From positions 1-44,685 of the forward strand of contig CAMENN010000011.1 of NCBI GenBank assembly GCA_945928315.1: a stretch of 44,685 nt of DNA. The letters run 5' to 3'. The notes under the pieces were generated by a model, which saw nothing but the letters and a program-made list of their open reading frames with translations, did no database searches and had not been told where the DNA came from. Below, piece by piece: positions 25,946-33,850 of this stretch (the first letter of the stretch is position 1; each line of letters begins with the position of its first letter). The position numbers and the translations under genes are program-made. Source of the stretch: an uncultured Clostridia bacterium. Its GTDB lineage: Bacteria > Bacillota > Clostridia > Christensenellales > Aristaeellaceae.

Positions 25946-26287
25946 ATGACGAAACGGATTCTTGCGCTGGCCCTGGCGCTGACGCTGGGGCTTGCGGGCG
26001 CATCCGCACAGGCGTTGGTCGGCGCGTACGCGATTCCGGAAACCCCGGGCATCACGCAGGAGGCGCGCGCGGCGTTTGACGCGGCGACAGCGGAGCTTTG
26101 CGGCTGCACCTATGAGCTGGTGGCGCTTCTGGGCACGCAGGTCGTCGCGGGGACGAACTACCGCCTGCTGTGCACGGCGGCGTCCGTCATTCCGGACGCA
26201 CAGACCTCGTATGTGCTGATGACGGTGTATGCCGATCCGGACGGAAATGCGGAGATCACGGCGATAGACGGCATCAACGTGTTCTGA
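25946..26287 (+). CDS. Small secreted cystatin-like protein
   Basis: 113 aa: a signal peptide (about 1-23, ASAQA) and a single domain of about 90 residues. It carries GTQVVAGTNYRLL (63-75), which matches the first inhibitory loop of cystatins and stefins (QVVAG). The helix before it (ITQEARAAFDAATAEL), the two strands after it and the ending DGNAEITAIDGINVF fit the cystatin order. Cystatins block papain-like cysteine proteases. Three cysteines lie at about 52, 54 and 76. It is monocistronic with a terminator at 26325-26361. The fold call is from motif and order; inhibitory activity is inferred. NPU-like or other cystatin-fold carrier domains are alternatives. Confidence 0.72.
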   Translation: MTKRILALALALTLGLAGASAQALVGAYAIPETPGITQEARAAFDAATAELCGCTYELVALLGTQVVAGTNYRLLCTAASVIPDAQTSYVLMTVYADPDGNAEITAIDGINVF

Positions 26288-26324
26288 GGAGGCCCGGGAC
26301 GCGCAGGTCACACGAAGGGGACGG

Positions 26325-26361
26325 CGGGTTTGCTCTACTGTGCGGGGCAGGCCCGTTTTTT
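26325..26361 (+). terminator. Terminator of the cystatin-like gene
   Basis: CGGGTTTGC (26325-26333) pairs with GCAGGCCCG (26347-26355), two G-U pairs, then six T. Confidence 0.7.
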
Positions 26362-26381
26362 GCTGCCTCTTTGCGGCGGCT

Positions 26382-27131
26382 TCAGAGGGCTTCCCCCAGC
26401 TCGAGCGCTTCGCCCTCCCTGCAGATCTGCGTGAGCCGGCCGTCGGCGATGCGGTAGGCCTCGCCGTACAGCGTGGCGCGGCCGGCGTGCTGCTCGATGT
26501 AGCTGCCGTCCACCAGCGCGATGAACGCGCGGCCCATGCTGTCGGCATAGGTGATGTCCTCGTAGAGGCGGCGGCCGTCGAGCGTGAAGTGGCGCGCGCG
26601 CTGATAGTGCGGCAGGAGCATGAACCCCGTGAGGCCGAGTCCAGGGGCGAAGCGGACGAACGCCGGGTCGAGGGACTCGCCGGGCAGCTCCGGCTGGACG
26701 TAGACGGTGCGGGCACAGTTCATCGTGCCCGCGCTGATGCCCATGACGGTGCCGGTGAACTCGCGCAGCAGCGCGCGCAGGCCGAGCTGCTCAAAGAACG
26801 CGAGCTGCGTGGGCACATGCCCGCCCGCGAGGATGAGGAAGTCGGCGAGGGTGACGATGCGGGCGGCATCCCGCTCGTTGCGCGCGTCGATGAGGGTCAT
26901 GTCCCGCAGGGTCAGGCCGTGATAGGCGAGCGCCCCGGCGAAGGTCTGCGCCATTTCGTCGTTGAGGGCGGCGTTGCAGGGGTCGGCGCTGACGATGACG
27001 GCGCGGGAGTCGGGCTTCCAGCACGCGGCGAGGCGATCGACGAAGCCGTTGCGCGCATCGAGAATGCAGGGGAGGCAGACGCCCTGCGGGACGTTGTCGT
27101 CACAGGGGCTGCTGGTCAGGAAGAGGTGCAT
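26382..27131 (-). CDS. Peptidase S51 (peptidase E-like) family protein
   Basis: 249 aa with a class I amidotransferase-like fold. The nucleophile elbow is GISAGTMNC (Ser), preceded by LILAGGHVPTQLAFF, as in peptidase E and cyanophycinase relatives. Peptidase E cleaves Asp-X dipeptides; the exact substrate here is unknown. No signal peptide. The start (27131) has AAAGGAGG at 8-nt spacing. Convergent with the cystatin-like gene and flanked upstream by a large intergenic repeat. Confidence 0.85.
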   Translation of the reverse strand: MHLFLTSSPCDDNVPQGVCLPCILDARNGFVDRLAACWKPDSRAVIVSADPCNAALNDEMAQTFAGALAYHGLTLRDMTLIDARNERDAARIVTLADFLILAGGHVPTQLAFFEQLGLRALLREFTGTVMGISAGTMNCARTVYVQPELPGESLDPAFVRFAPGLGLTGFMLLPHYQRARHFTLDGRRLYEDITYADSMGRAFIALVDGSYIEQHAGRATLYGEAYRIADGRLTQICREGEALELGEAL

Positions 27132-27171
27132 GGGAGGTGCCTCCTTTATTCATATCTGTGTCAAACGCTTT

Positions 27172-27645
27172 TCTCGGACAGAAACGAGCCATAGGCGCGA
27201 AGCGAGGAAGGGGTCTGGGGACTAAGTCCCCAGGCAGGGTTTTAGGGGTGAAACCCCTGACGTCCCCCATCGCGAAGCGATCAAAGAAAAAGCAGTCAGG
27301 GAGCGAAGCGAGACCTGACGGGTTGTTTTTGCATGGCTCGTTTTGATTTGAGAGCAATAAATGAGTACTTTGCGAATCAGCCCCGTTTCAATCGCAGGCT
27401 GCTGCGCAGCCTGCGATTGAAACTACGTTTTCTTTGGAAATTTTGGGCTGCCGACCCGGGAAACGGAATAGTCGCGCAAGCGCTCCTTTCCGTTTCCAGA
27501 CGCTCCGCCTGCCTTCTCCGCCCACTGGGCGCGGCAGGCTCCGGTCCCAAACCTGCTTGGGGCGCCGCCCCAAACCCCGCAAGGGACTTCGCCCCTTGAC
27601 CCCACTACACTTCGCGCTTATGGCTCGCTTTTTTCTGAAATACCC
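27172..27645. repeat. Nested-hairpin intergenic repeat, copy 4 (two inverted halves)
   Basis: This gap of about 510 bp has no gene. The left half (27180-27350) reads in the same direction as copy 3 and is bounded by AAACGAGCCAT and ATGGCTCGTTT. The right half (about 27445-27640) is inverted; its module 27459-27497 is the exact reverse complement of the one in copy 3, and it carries stem CGCCC/GGGCG in place of CCGCC/GGCGG. Between the halves is the palindrome 27385-27423. Confidence 0.85.
27385..27423. repeat. Perfect 18-bp palindrome with a 3-nt loop
   Basis: Arm 27385-27402 begins GTTTCAATCGCAGG and arm 27406-27423 ends CCTGCGATTGAAAC; the loop is TGC. No T-run follows, so it is not a simple terminator. 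It is a single copy, with no spacer array, so it is not a CRISPR. Confidence 0.85.
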
Positions 27646-29436
27646 TTATTTTTCCTTCCCCAGCACCCGCCACAGCGTCGTGCGGCTGATGCCCAGCGCG
27701 CGGGCCGCGGCGGTCTGGTTGCCGCCGTGCGCGGCGACGCTCTGCTCGATCACCTCGCGCGTGATCTCCTCGAGCGTCCGCCCCTCGATGGCCACGCCCG
27801 ACTGCGGCGCCGCCGATGTGCCGCGCGTGATCGCCCGCTGCTTGGCCAGCAGCTCCGCCACCGCGCTCGAGCGGATGTAGGAGGAGGTCGCCAGCGTCGC
27901 CAGCTCGTGGAGCACCTGCTTGAACTGCGTGTAGTTGTGCGGCCAGTCGTACTGGCGCAGCAGCTCCACCGCGTGCGGATCAAAGCCGGAGATCTGCTTG
28001 TCCAGCTCCAGGTTCAGGCTGCCCAGGTACAGGCTCGCCAGCGAGGGAATCTCGTCCGAGCGGCTGCGCAGCGTCGGCAGGCGCAGCGCCAGACAGCCCA
28101 GCCGCGAGACGAACATCCGCCCCACCTCCGGCACCGGCGCGCCCTCCAGGCAGTTGCAGGAGAAGATCAGCCGCACGCGCTTGGTCATGCCCGTCTCCTG
28201 AATCAGCGAGAGCAGCTCGCTCTGCCGCGTGGCGGGCAGGTCCTCCAGGTGCTGGAAGTAGATCGTGCTGCCGCTGTCGTTGAGCGGGGAGGCGTGATGC
28301 CCCAGCAGATAGTCCCAGTTCTTGTCGTCCATCAGCGTGCAGTCCACCACCACCAGCGGGCTGTTGACCAGCGGCCCCCGCAGATAGATCGCCCGGGCGA
28401 TCTGCTCCTTGCCCGTGCCCGGCTCGCCGAAGATCATCACCGCCTGACGCGAGGCCGCGATGGGCGTCAGCCGCCCCTCCAGCTCGCCCATCGCCCCGGA
28501 GATGCTGTAGAAGCTGTTCATGAACAGGTGGTCGCATTCCTCCTTGCCCAGCGTGCGGATGCCCAGCCGGCCGGCGCGCAGCGGAATCTGCGTCGGGTGG
28601 CAGTGGAAGCAGAGCAGCCGCTCCCCCTCCACCTCCGCGGCCTGCGCGGTGACGCTGTGCAGCGCGCCCCGCGCGTTCAGGTAAAAGCGCAGCGGCGCGT
28701 GCCGCGGCACCTCCTTCACCCGCTGGCGCAGCGCGGCGAGCAGCTCCTCCGGCGGGTTCTCCGGCATGGAGAAGACCGTGCTCCCGTCCGCGCGCAGCGC
28801 GACGAGGATGCCCTCGTCCTGCCCGGTCATCTGCCGCAGCAGCAGGTTCTCCCGGCGCATCCGCCGGAAGCACGCGCCCTGAATCTGCGCCTGCGCCAGC
28901 GCGTCGTGCAGGCTCTCCGCGCCGGAGGTGATCAGAAACGCGTCAAAGCCCATTCGCCGGGCAACCGTGTGCGTCACCATGTCGCTGATGACCATGCGGT
29001 AGCCTTTCTCCTGAAGCGAGCGCAGCGTGCGTTCCACCTCCTGCGGCGCATGCACCGTCAGGATGTCGATGTCGTAGCGCAGCAGATCGCACAGGATGTG
29101 CGCCGGCTCCGTGATCGAGGGGAAGCCCACGATGGCGTAGAGGCTCGAGTAGTTCTGCGCCAGACGGATGCAGCGCAGCACGTCGTAGACCGAGGTCTGG
29201 ATCTCCACGACCGGCAGGTTCGTCACCCGGCGGATCATCTCCGCCGTGCCGCCGCGCGAGAGGATCGCATCGTAATCTCCCGGCGGGCTGCGGCGCACGA
29301 TTGCCACGCCCTCCTCCAGGTCGCCGGTCTGCACATCGACGCGCAGGCCGGGATACGCCTCCGCGGCGCGCTCGATGGCCGTCCTGAGGCTCTCGAAGGG
29401 GGCGATGCCCAGCACGCGGACAATGGACTCTTCCAT
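27646..29436 (-). CDS. PrpR-type regulator with degenerate AAA+ domain
   Basis: 596 aa from ATG 29436 (AGGAG 11 nt upstream). Residues of about 5-190 are a PrpR N-terminal sensor domain. About 310-520 is a sigma-54-activator-type AAA+ domain, and 553-596 a Fis-type helix-turn-helix (GGNQTAAARALGISRTTLWRVL). Walker A is intact (GEPGTGKEQ, about 337-345). The Walker B position reads TIYFQHLEDLP instead of a hydrophobic run ending DE, and the GAFTGA loop that touches sigma-54 is absent. It therefore probably does not remodel sigma-54 and acts as an ordinary DNA-binding regulator. It is divergent from the acid-sugar operon, its likely target. Confidence 0.85.
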   Translation of the reverse strand: MEESIVRVLGIAPFESLRTAIERAAEAYPGLRVDVQTGDLEEGVAIVRRSPPGDYDAILSRGGTAEMIRRVTNLPVVEIQTSVYDVLRCIRLAQNYSSLYAIVGFPSITEPAHILCDLLRYDIDILTVHAPQEVERTLRSLQEKGYRMVISDMVTHTVARRMGFDAFLITSGAESLHDALAQAQIQGACFRRMRRENLLLRQMTGQDEGILVALRADGSTVFSMPENPPEELLAALRQRVKEVPRHAPLRFYLNARGALHSVTAQAAEVEGERLLCFHCHPTQIPLRAGRLGIRTLGKEECDHLFMNSFYSISGAMGELEGRLTPIAASRQAVMIFGEPGTGKEQIARAIYLRGPLVNSPLVVVDCTLMDDKNWDYLLGHHASPLNDSGSTIYFQHLEDLPATRQSELLSLIQETGMTKRVRLIFSCNCLEGAPVPEVGRMFVSRLGCLALRLPTLRSRSDEIPSLASLYLGSLNLELDKQISGFDPHAVELLRQYDWPHNYTQFKQVLHELATLATSSYIRSSAVAELLAKQRAITRGTSAAPQSGVAIEGRTLEEITREVIEQSVAAHGGNQTAAARALGISRTTLWRVLGKEK

Positions 29437-29540
29437 GCAAAATCCGACTCCTTTTTTGTTCCTTCGGGCAAGCGGTCTGTTCCCTTTTGAAATGGCATCA
29501 TACAGAACAGGGGTTTTGGATTCGTTCATCTGCGTTGATT

Positions 29541-29647
29541 GTATCACATTGGAACTGATTTGTACCGCAAAACCCGAGAATAGTTTCATATTGAAACGCT
29601 TTTCCAAAGAAATTTGAGGAAAAATGGAGAATGTTCCGAATTGAAAC
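29541..29647. promoter_or_regulatory. Three related operator-like palindromes in the divergent region
   Basis: GTTTCA-TAT-TGAAAC (29583-29597) is a perfect palindrome. GTTCCG-AAT-TGAAAC (29633-29647) and GTATCA-CAT-TGGAAC (29541-29555) are imperfect copies, each matching 11-12 of 15 positions. Starts are 42 and 50 bp apart. The leftmost site overlaps the TACAAT -10 box of the regulator gene (29546-29541, minus strand), which fits autoregulation. Confidence 0.6.
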
Positions 29648-29743
29648 GAAAAAGAGCGGACTTCCTGCTGTTTTTTGCGTCAGAAATTTGTACAATAGGG
29701 CCATGAAATCACGGCGGGTATCGCCTCAGAGAGGGGACGGACG

Positions 29744-31021
29744 ATGATCAGGCTTTTCATTATCGCGGACGACTTTACCGGAGCGCTGGATACGGGCGTG
29801 CAGCTGGCCGCCCAGGGCGCATGCACCCGGGTCATCACCAATCCCGCCGCCGACCTCTCCGCCGTCGCCCCGGAGGTGGAGGTGCTCGTGCTGGACGCGG
29901 AGACGCGCCACCTGAGCGCCGCACAGGCCGCCGGCATCGTCGGCAGCGCCGTGCGCCAGGCCGTGCGCCTGGGCGTTCCCTACATCTATAAGAAGACCGA
30001 CTCCGCGCTGCGCGGCAACATCGGCGCGGAGCTGACCGCGGTGCTGCGCGAGAGCGGGCGCAGCCAGCTGCCCTTCCTGCCGGCCTTCCCGCAGATCGGC
30101 CGGCGCACGCAGGGCGGCGTGCACTACATCGGCGACACGCCCGTGGCCGAGAGCGTCTTCGGGCAGGACCCGTTCGAGCCGGTGACGCGCTCCTGCGTCG
30201 CGGAGCTCATCGCCCAGCAGAGCGACGTACCCGTCCGCAGCCTCCCCGCCCCCGCGGACGCGGACGGCCTGTGCGCGGAGCCGGGCATCGTCGTCTACGA
30301 CGCCGCAGCCCAGGAGGAGCTCGAGCGCGCCGGCAGGCTGCTCATGCAGGCGGATGCGCTGCATGTGATGGCGGGCTGCGCGGGCTTTGGCGCGGTGCTG
30401 CCCCAGCTGCTGGGGCTGGGGGCACACGGCCGCAGGAGGATGCCGCAGCTTGACGAGCGGCTGCTGGTCCTCTGCGGCAGCGTGAACCCCATCACCCTCG
30501 CGCAGCTGGACGCCGCGCAGCAAAGCGGCTTCGCCCGCCTGCGCATGACCCCCGCCCAGAAGCTCACGCCCGACTACTTCGCCTCGCCCGAGGGCCTTGC
30601 CCAGATCGAGGCCTGGAAGCAGACGCTGCACGCGTGCGACGCCTGCATCATCGACGCGAACGACGAGGGCGGCAACGAGCCGACCGCCGCCTACGCGAAG
30701 GCACACGGCCTGACCATCGAGGACCTGCGGCAGGGCATCTCCGGCGCGCTGGGCCTGATCATGAAGGGGCTGTTCGACTGCCCGGACCTGGGCACGCTGC
30801 TCATCACCGGCGGCGACACGCTGCTCCAGTGCATGAACCGCATCGGCATCGACGAGATGGAGCCCATCGGCGAGCTGTACGCCGGCGTGGTGCTCTCCCG
30901 CTTCACGCTGGGCGGGCACAGCCGGTTCGTCATCTCCAAGTCCGGCGGCTTCGGCGAGCCGACGCTGCTGTGCGATCTGCTTTCCCTGATCCGCGGCGCG
31001 GAAAAGAAGCCCGCGGACTGA
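29744..31021 (+). CDS. Four-carbon acid-sugar kinase (DUF1537, OtnK/DtnK-like)
   Basis: 425 aa. The N-terminal motif IADDFTGALDTGVQLA and C-terminal motif LLITGGDTLLQCMNRIGI are hallmarks of the DUF1537 kinase family, which phosphorylates threonate, erythronate or related acids at C4. With a PdxA2-type dehydrogenase, as encoded downstream, the established route runs acid to 4-phospho-acid to dihydroxyacetone phosphate plus CO2. The start ATG 29744 has AGAGGGG at about 8-nt spacing. It is first in the acid-sugar operon, about 300 bp from the divergent PrpR-like gene. TACAAT at 29692-29697 may be its -10. The exact substrate cannot be read from sequence. Confidence 0.9.
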   Translation: MIRLFIIADDFTGALDTGVQLAAQGACTRVITNPAADLSAVAPEVEVLVLDAETRHLSAAQAAGIVGSAVRQAVRLGVPYIYKKTDSALRGNIGAELTAVLRESGRSQLPFLPAFPQIGRRTQGGVHYIGDTPVAESVFGQDPFEPVTRSCVAELIAQQSDVPVRSLPAPADADGLCAEPGIVVYDAAAQEELERAGRLLMQADALHVMAGCAGFGAVLPQLLGLGAHGRRRMPQLDERLLVLCGSVNPITLAQLDAAQQSGFARLRMTPAQKLTPDYFASPEGLAQIEAWKQTLHACDACIIDANDEGGNEPTAAYAKAHGLTIEDLRQGISGALGLIMKGLFDCPDLGTLLITGGDTLLQCMNRIGIDEMEPIGELYAGVVLSRFTLGGHSRFVISKSGGFGEPTLLCDLLSLIRGAEKKPAD

Positions 31022-31042
31022 ACACATAAGGAGGATTTCACC

Positions 31043-32203
31043 ATGGCCTATGCGAAGCTTCCGGGCCTGACCCCGGACGGACGGCTCTATGAAAACGAGG
31101 AGATGGGCACCGTCGAGGCCCGTCTGCCCGACGGCGGCTATCCCACCGCCCACGCGCCCGCGCTGCTGGAGCTGCCGAATGGCGACATGCTCTGCTGCTG
31201 GTTCGCCGGCACCTACGAGGGCAGCGCCGACATCCGCATCATCTGCTCCCGCCTCGAGAGGGACGGCGACCGCTGGAGCAAACCGGTGGACATCTCCGGC
31301 GACCCGACCCGCAGCGAGCAGAACCCCTCCCTGTTCTACGGCCCGGACGACGCCGTGTGGGCGATCTACACCGCGCAGCTTGACCGCCAGGCCGGCAAGG
31401 ACAACATGCAGTTCACCTCCCAGATCCGCTGCCAGAAGAGCACCGACGGCGGCAGGACCTGGGGCCCGTATGAGACGCTCTTCGCCCGCGAGGGCAGCTT
31501 CTGCCGCCAGCCGATTCAGGTGCTCGCAAACGGCCGCTGGATCTTCGGCAACTGGCTGTGCACCGATTCCGTGGACGGCCTCTCCGGCGACCCCACCGCC
31601 TTCCAGATCAGCGACGATCAGGGCAAAACGTGGCGTCAGGTCGATATGCCGAACAGCCGCGGCCGCGTGCACGCCAACGTCGTGGAGATGGACGACGGCC
31701 ACCTGCTTGCCTTCATGCGCAGCCGCGAGGCCGACTTCATCTACCGCAGCGAGTCCTTCGACTGGGGCGACACCTGGAGCGAGCCGAAGCCCACGCCGCT
31801 GCCCAACAACAACTCGAGCATCAGCGCCCTGCGCCTGCAGAGCGGCCGCGTGGCCATCGCCTACAACCCGACCTGCACGCCCGACCCCAAGCCGGGCAAG
31901 GCGGCCTGGCCGGGCCTGCGCTGCCCGGTGGCCGTGGCGCTCTCCGAGGACGGCGGCCTCACCTTCCCGATCGTGCGCTGGATGGAGCGCGGCGAGGGCT
32001 ACATGGGCGAGGAAAACCGCACCAACAACAAGCAGTATGAGTATCCCTACCTGATGCAGAGCCGCGACGGCATGCTGCACCTGGCCTATGCCGCCTTCAC
32101 CCGTCTGGGCGTCAAGTACGTCCGCTTCAGCGAGCAGGACGTGCTGGGCAAAAAGCGCGAGCGCGTGGGCCTGTACAACCCCACCGCCGCACAGAGCCGG
32201 TAA
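31043..32203 (+). CDS. Cytosolic sialidase-fold (BNR/Asp-box) protein
   Basis: 386 aa with four Asp-box motifs (STDGGRTWG, SDDQGKTWR, SFDWGDTWS, SEDGGLTFP), the mark of a six-bladed propeller. No signal peptide is present, unlike secreted sialidases. N-terminal YPTAHAPALLELPNGD fits the BNR_2 family. It starts 22 bp after the kinase with AAGGAGG upstream. Proteins of this family appear in acid-sugar and uronate loci, where they may act as hydrolases or lyases on an imported glycoside. True sialic-acid cleavage is not supported here: no NanA, NanK or NanE is seen. Confidence 0.8.
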   Translation: MAYAKLPGLTPDGRLYENEEMGTVEARLPDGGYPTAHAPALLELPNGDMLCCWFAGTYEGSADIRIICSRLERDGDRWSKPVDISGDPTRSEQNPSLFYGPDDAVWAIYTAQLDRQAGKDNMQFTSQIRCQKSTDGGRTWGPYETLFAREGSFCRQPIQVLANGRWIFGNWLCTDSVDGLSGDPTAFQISDDQGKTWRQVDMPNSRGRVHANVVEMDDGHLLAFMRSREADFIYRSESFDWGDTWSEPKPTPLPNNNSSISALRLQSGRVAIAYNPTCTPDPKPGKAAWPGLRCPVAVALSEDGGLTFPIVRWMERGEGYMGEENRTNNKQYEYPYLMQSRDGMLHLAYAAFTRLGVKYVRFSEQDVLGKKRERVGLYNPTAAQSR

Positions 32204-32213
32204 TTCCCGGCGA

Positions 32214-32320
32214 GGATTTTGGGGCGGCTGCCCCAAGCCCTGCCCGGGGCGCTGCCCCGGACCCCGCAAGGGGCTTAGCCCCTTGACCCTTCCTCGCTTC
32301 GCGCTGCTTTAAGCCTCTTT
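32214..32320 (+). repeat. GC-rich intergenic repeat, copy 5, inside the acid-sugar operon
   Basis: It consists of short stems (GGGGC-GGCT-GCCCC, CGGGGC-GCT-GCCCCG, AAGGGGC-TTA-GCCCCTT) and ends with the family arm TTCCTCGCTTCGCGC. It lacks the AGGA/GACTA module. It may cause partial termination between the sialidase-fold and ADH genes. Confidence 0.7.
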
Positions 32321-32347
32321 ACATCATAGAAAAGGAAGTCGATTGCC

Positions 32348-33514
32348 ATGCTTACCCAGTACAGCATCAAGATGCCGCACGCGGTCTACGGCGGCGAGAA
32401 CGCCATGGACAACGTGACCGAAATCCTCAAAAAGAACGGCGTCAAGAAGGTCGCCATGTTCACCGACAAGGGCATCGAGGGCTGCGGCCTGTTCGCCCTG
32501 CCGGAGGAGGCCGTCAAGGCCAGCGGCGCGGAATACTACGTCCTCGATGAGCTGCCGCCCGAGCCCAGCTACATGGCCGTGCAGAAGCTCGTCGATGAGT
32601 TCAAGGCCAGCGGCGCGGACATGATCGTCGCCTGCGGCGGCGGCAGCGTCATGGACGCGGCGAAGCTCGCCAGCGTGCTCGTCACCGACGCGTACGGCGT
32701 CAAGGAGCTCCTCGACAACCCCGGCATGGCGAAGAAGTGCGTGCCGATCATCCTCATCCCGACGACGGCGGGCACCGGCGCCGAGGTCACGCCCAACGCC
32801 ATCGTCGCCGTGCCGGAGCGCGAGCTGAAGGTCGGCATCGTCAACGAGAACATGATCGCGGACTACGTCATCCTCGACGCCCGCCTGATCAAGAACCTGC
32901 CCAAGAAGATCGCCGCGGCGACCGGCGTGGACGCGCTGGCGCACGCCATCGAGTGCTACACCAGCAACAAGGCGAACCCGTTCTCCGACACCTTCGCGCT
33001 CGAGGCCCTCGACCTGATCCTGGAGAACATCGTGCCGGCCTGCGAGGACAGCACCGCGATGGAGGCCAAGAACAAGATGCAGATCGCGGCGTACTACGGC
33101 GGTCTGGCGATCACGGCCTCGGGCACGACGGCGGTGCACGCGCTGTCCTACCCGCTGGGCGGCAAGTACCACATCGCGCACGGCGTCTCCAACGCGATCC
33201 TGCTCGTGCCGGTGATGAAGTTCAACCAGGGCGATCCGGCGTTCTGCGCGCGGCTGGCCGCGGCGTATGACCGCTGCTGCCACGACGGCAGCGCCTGCCG
33301 GACCGTCGAGGAGAAGGCGGCGTGGCTGGTGAACAGGATGGACGCGATCGTCCGCCGTCTGGAGATTCCGACGAGCCTGCAGTCCTTCGGCGTGCCGAAG
33401 GAGGACCTCGAGGGGCTGGTCGCCGCGGGCATGCAGGTCACGCGCCTGCTGGTCAACAACATGCGCCCGCTGACCGCCGACGACGCCCGCAGCATCTATC
33501 TGGAGATCATGTAA
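32348..33514 (+). CDS. Iron-containing alcohol dehydrogenase family protein
   Basis: 388 aa, group III. Residues of about 93-100 hold the NAD(P)-binding GGGSVMDAAK motif. Metal ligands are supplied by DYVILDARL, GVDALAHAIECY and the two histidines in HALSYPLGGKYHIAHG. In this cluster it probably oxidises or reduces a hydroxyl/keto acid or an aldehyde from the acid-sugar pathway; the step is unknown. The ribosome site AAAGGAAG is weaker than those of its neighbours. Flanked on both sides by intergenic repeats, so it may be expressed at a different level from the rest. Confidence 0.9.
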   Translation: MLTQYSIKMPHAVYGGENAMDNVTEILKKNGVKKVAMFTDKGIEGCGLFALPEEAVKASGAEYYVLDELPPEPSYMAVQKLVDEFKASGADMIVACGGGSVMDAAKLASVLVTDAYGVKELLDNPGMAKKCVPIILIPTTAGTGAEVTPNAIVAVPERELKVGIVNENMIADYVILDARLIKNLPKKIAAATGVDALAHAIECYTSNKANPFSDTFALEALDLILENIVPACEDSTAMEAKNKMQIAAYYGGLAITASGTTAVHALSYPLGGKYHIAHGVSNAILLVPVMKFNQGDPAFCARLAAAYDRCCHDGSACRTVEEKAAWLVNRMDAIVRRLEIPTSLQSFGVPKEDLEGLVAAGMQVTRLLVNNMRPLTADDARSIYLEIM

Positions 33515-33535
33515 CACTGTTTCCGAATAGAAGCA

Positions 33536-33795
33536 GATAAGTGCTAAGCCCCGTCAGGTAACGCTTCGCTCCCTGACTACGCTTTCCTGGATCGCTTCGC
33601 GATGTAGGAACGTTGGGGGATTTCATCCCCCAAACCCCTAGCCTGGGACCGGAGCCTGCCGCCGCCAGTGGCGGATGAAGGCAGGCGGAGCGTCGGAAAT
33701 CGCAAGGAGTGCCGCTTGCGGCACGACTATGCGAGTTTCCCGGGTCCCCCAGACTCCTTCTTCGCTTCGCGCTTATAGCTCGTTTCTATTCAGAA
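33536..33795 (+). repeat. Nested-hairpin intergenic repeat, copy 6
   Basis: It fills the 336-bp gap between the ADH and DapA-like genes. Outer arms GAATAGAA...ATAAGTGC and the reverse of GCGCTTATAGCTCGTTTCTATTC bound it in two parts. Module 33695-33740: outer GGAAATCGCA/TGCGAGTTTCC, inner GTGCCGC-TT-GCGGCAC, loops AGGA and GACTA. Upstream are the TCAGG/CCTGA stem, ATCGCTTCGCGAT, and CCTGCC/GGCAGG around CCGCC/GGCGG. Confidence 0.85.
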
Positions 33796-33850
33796 AATTG
33801 TATGGAGCTGTATCTAAAATCTCTCATATATACCCGAAAGGAGATCTCTC

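Noticed and set aside
25611-26009. Short frames in the intergenic repeats encoding recurring Arg/Pro-rich peptides (also at 27388-27605)
   Set aside because: The same peptides recur because the DNA repeats. No ribosome sites are present, and differences between copies preserve stems rather than codons.
27385-27423. Possible CRISPR repeat (starts GTTTCAATC)
   Set aside because: Single copy, no spacers, no cas genes; it is one long palindrome.
29648-29743. Sigma-54 promoter before the DUF1537 kinase gene
   Set aside because: No GG and GC pair at -24/-12 spacing was found; TACAAT at 29692-29697 fits sigma-A better.
29726-32269. An 847-codon minus-strand frame
   Set aside because: Antisense to the kinase and sialidase-fold genes, with no domain motifs.
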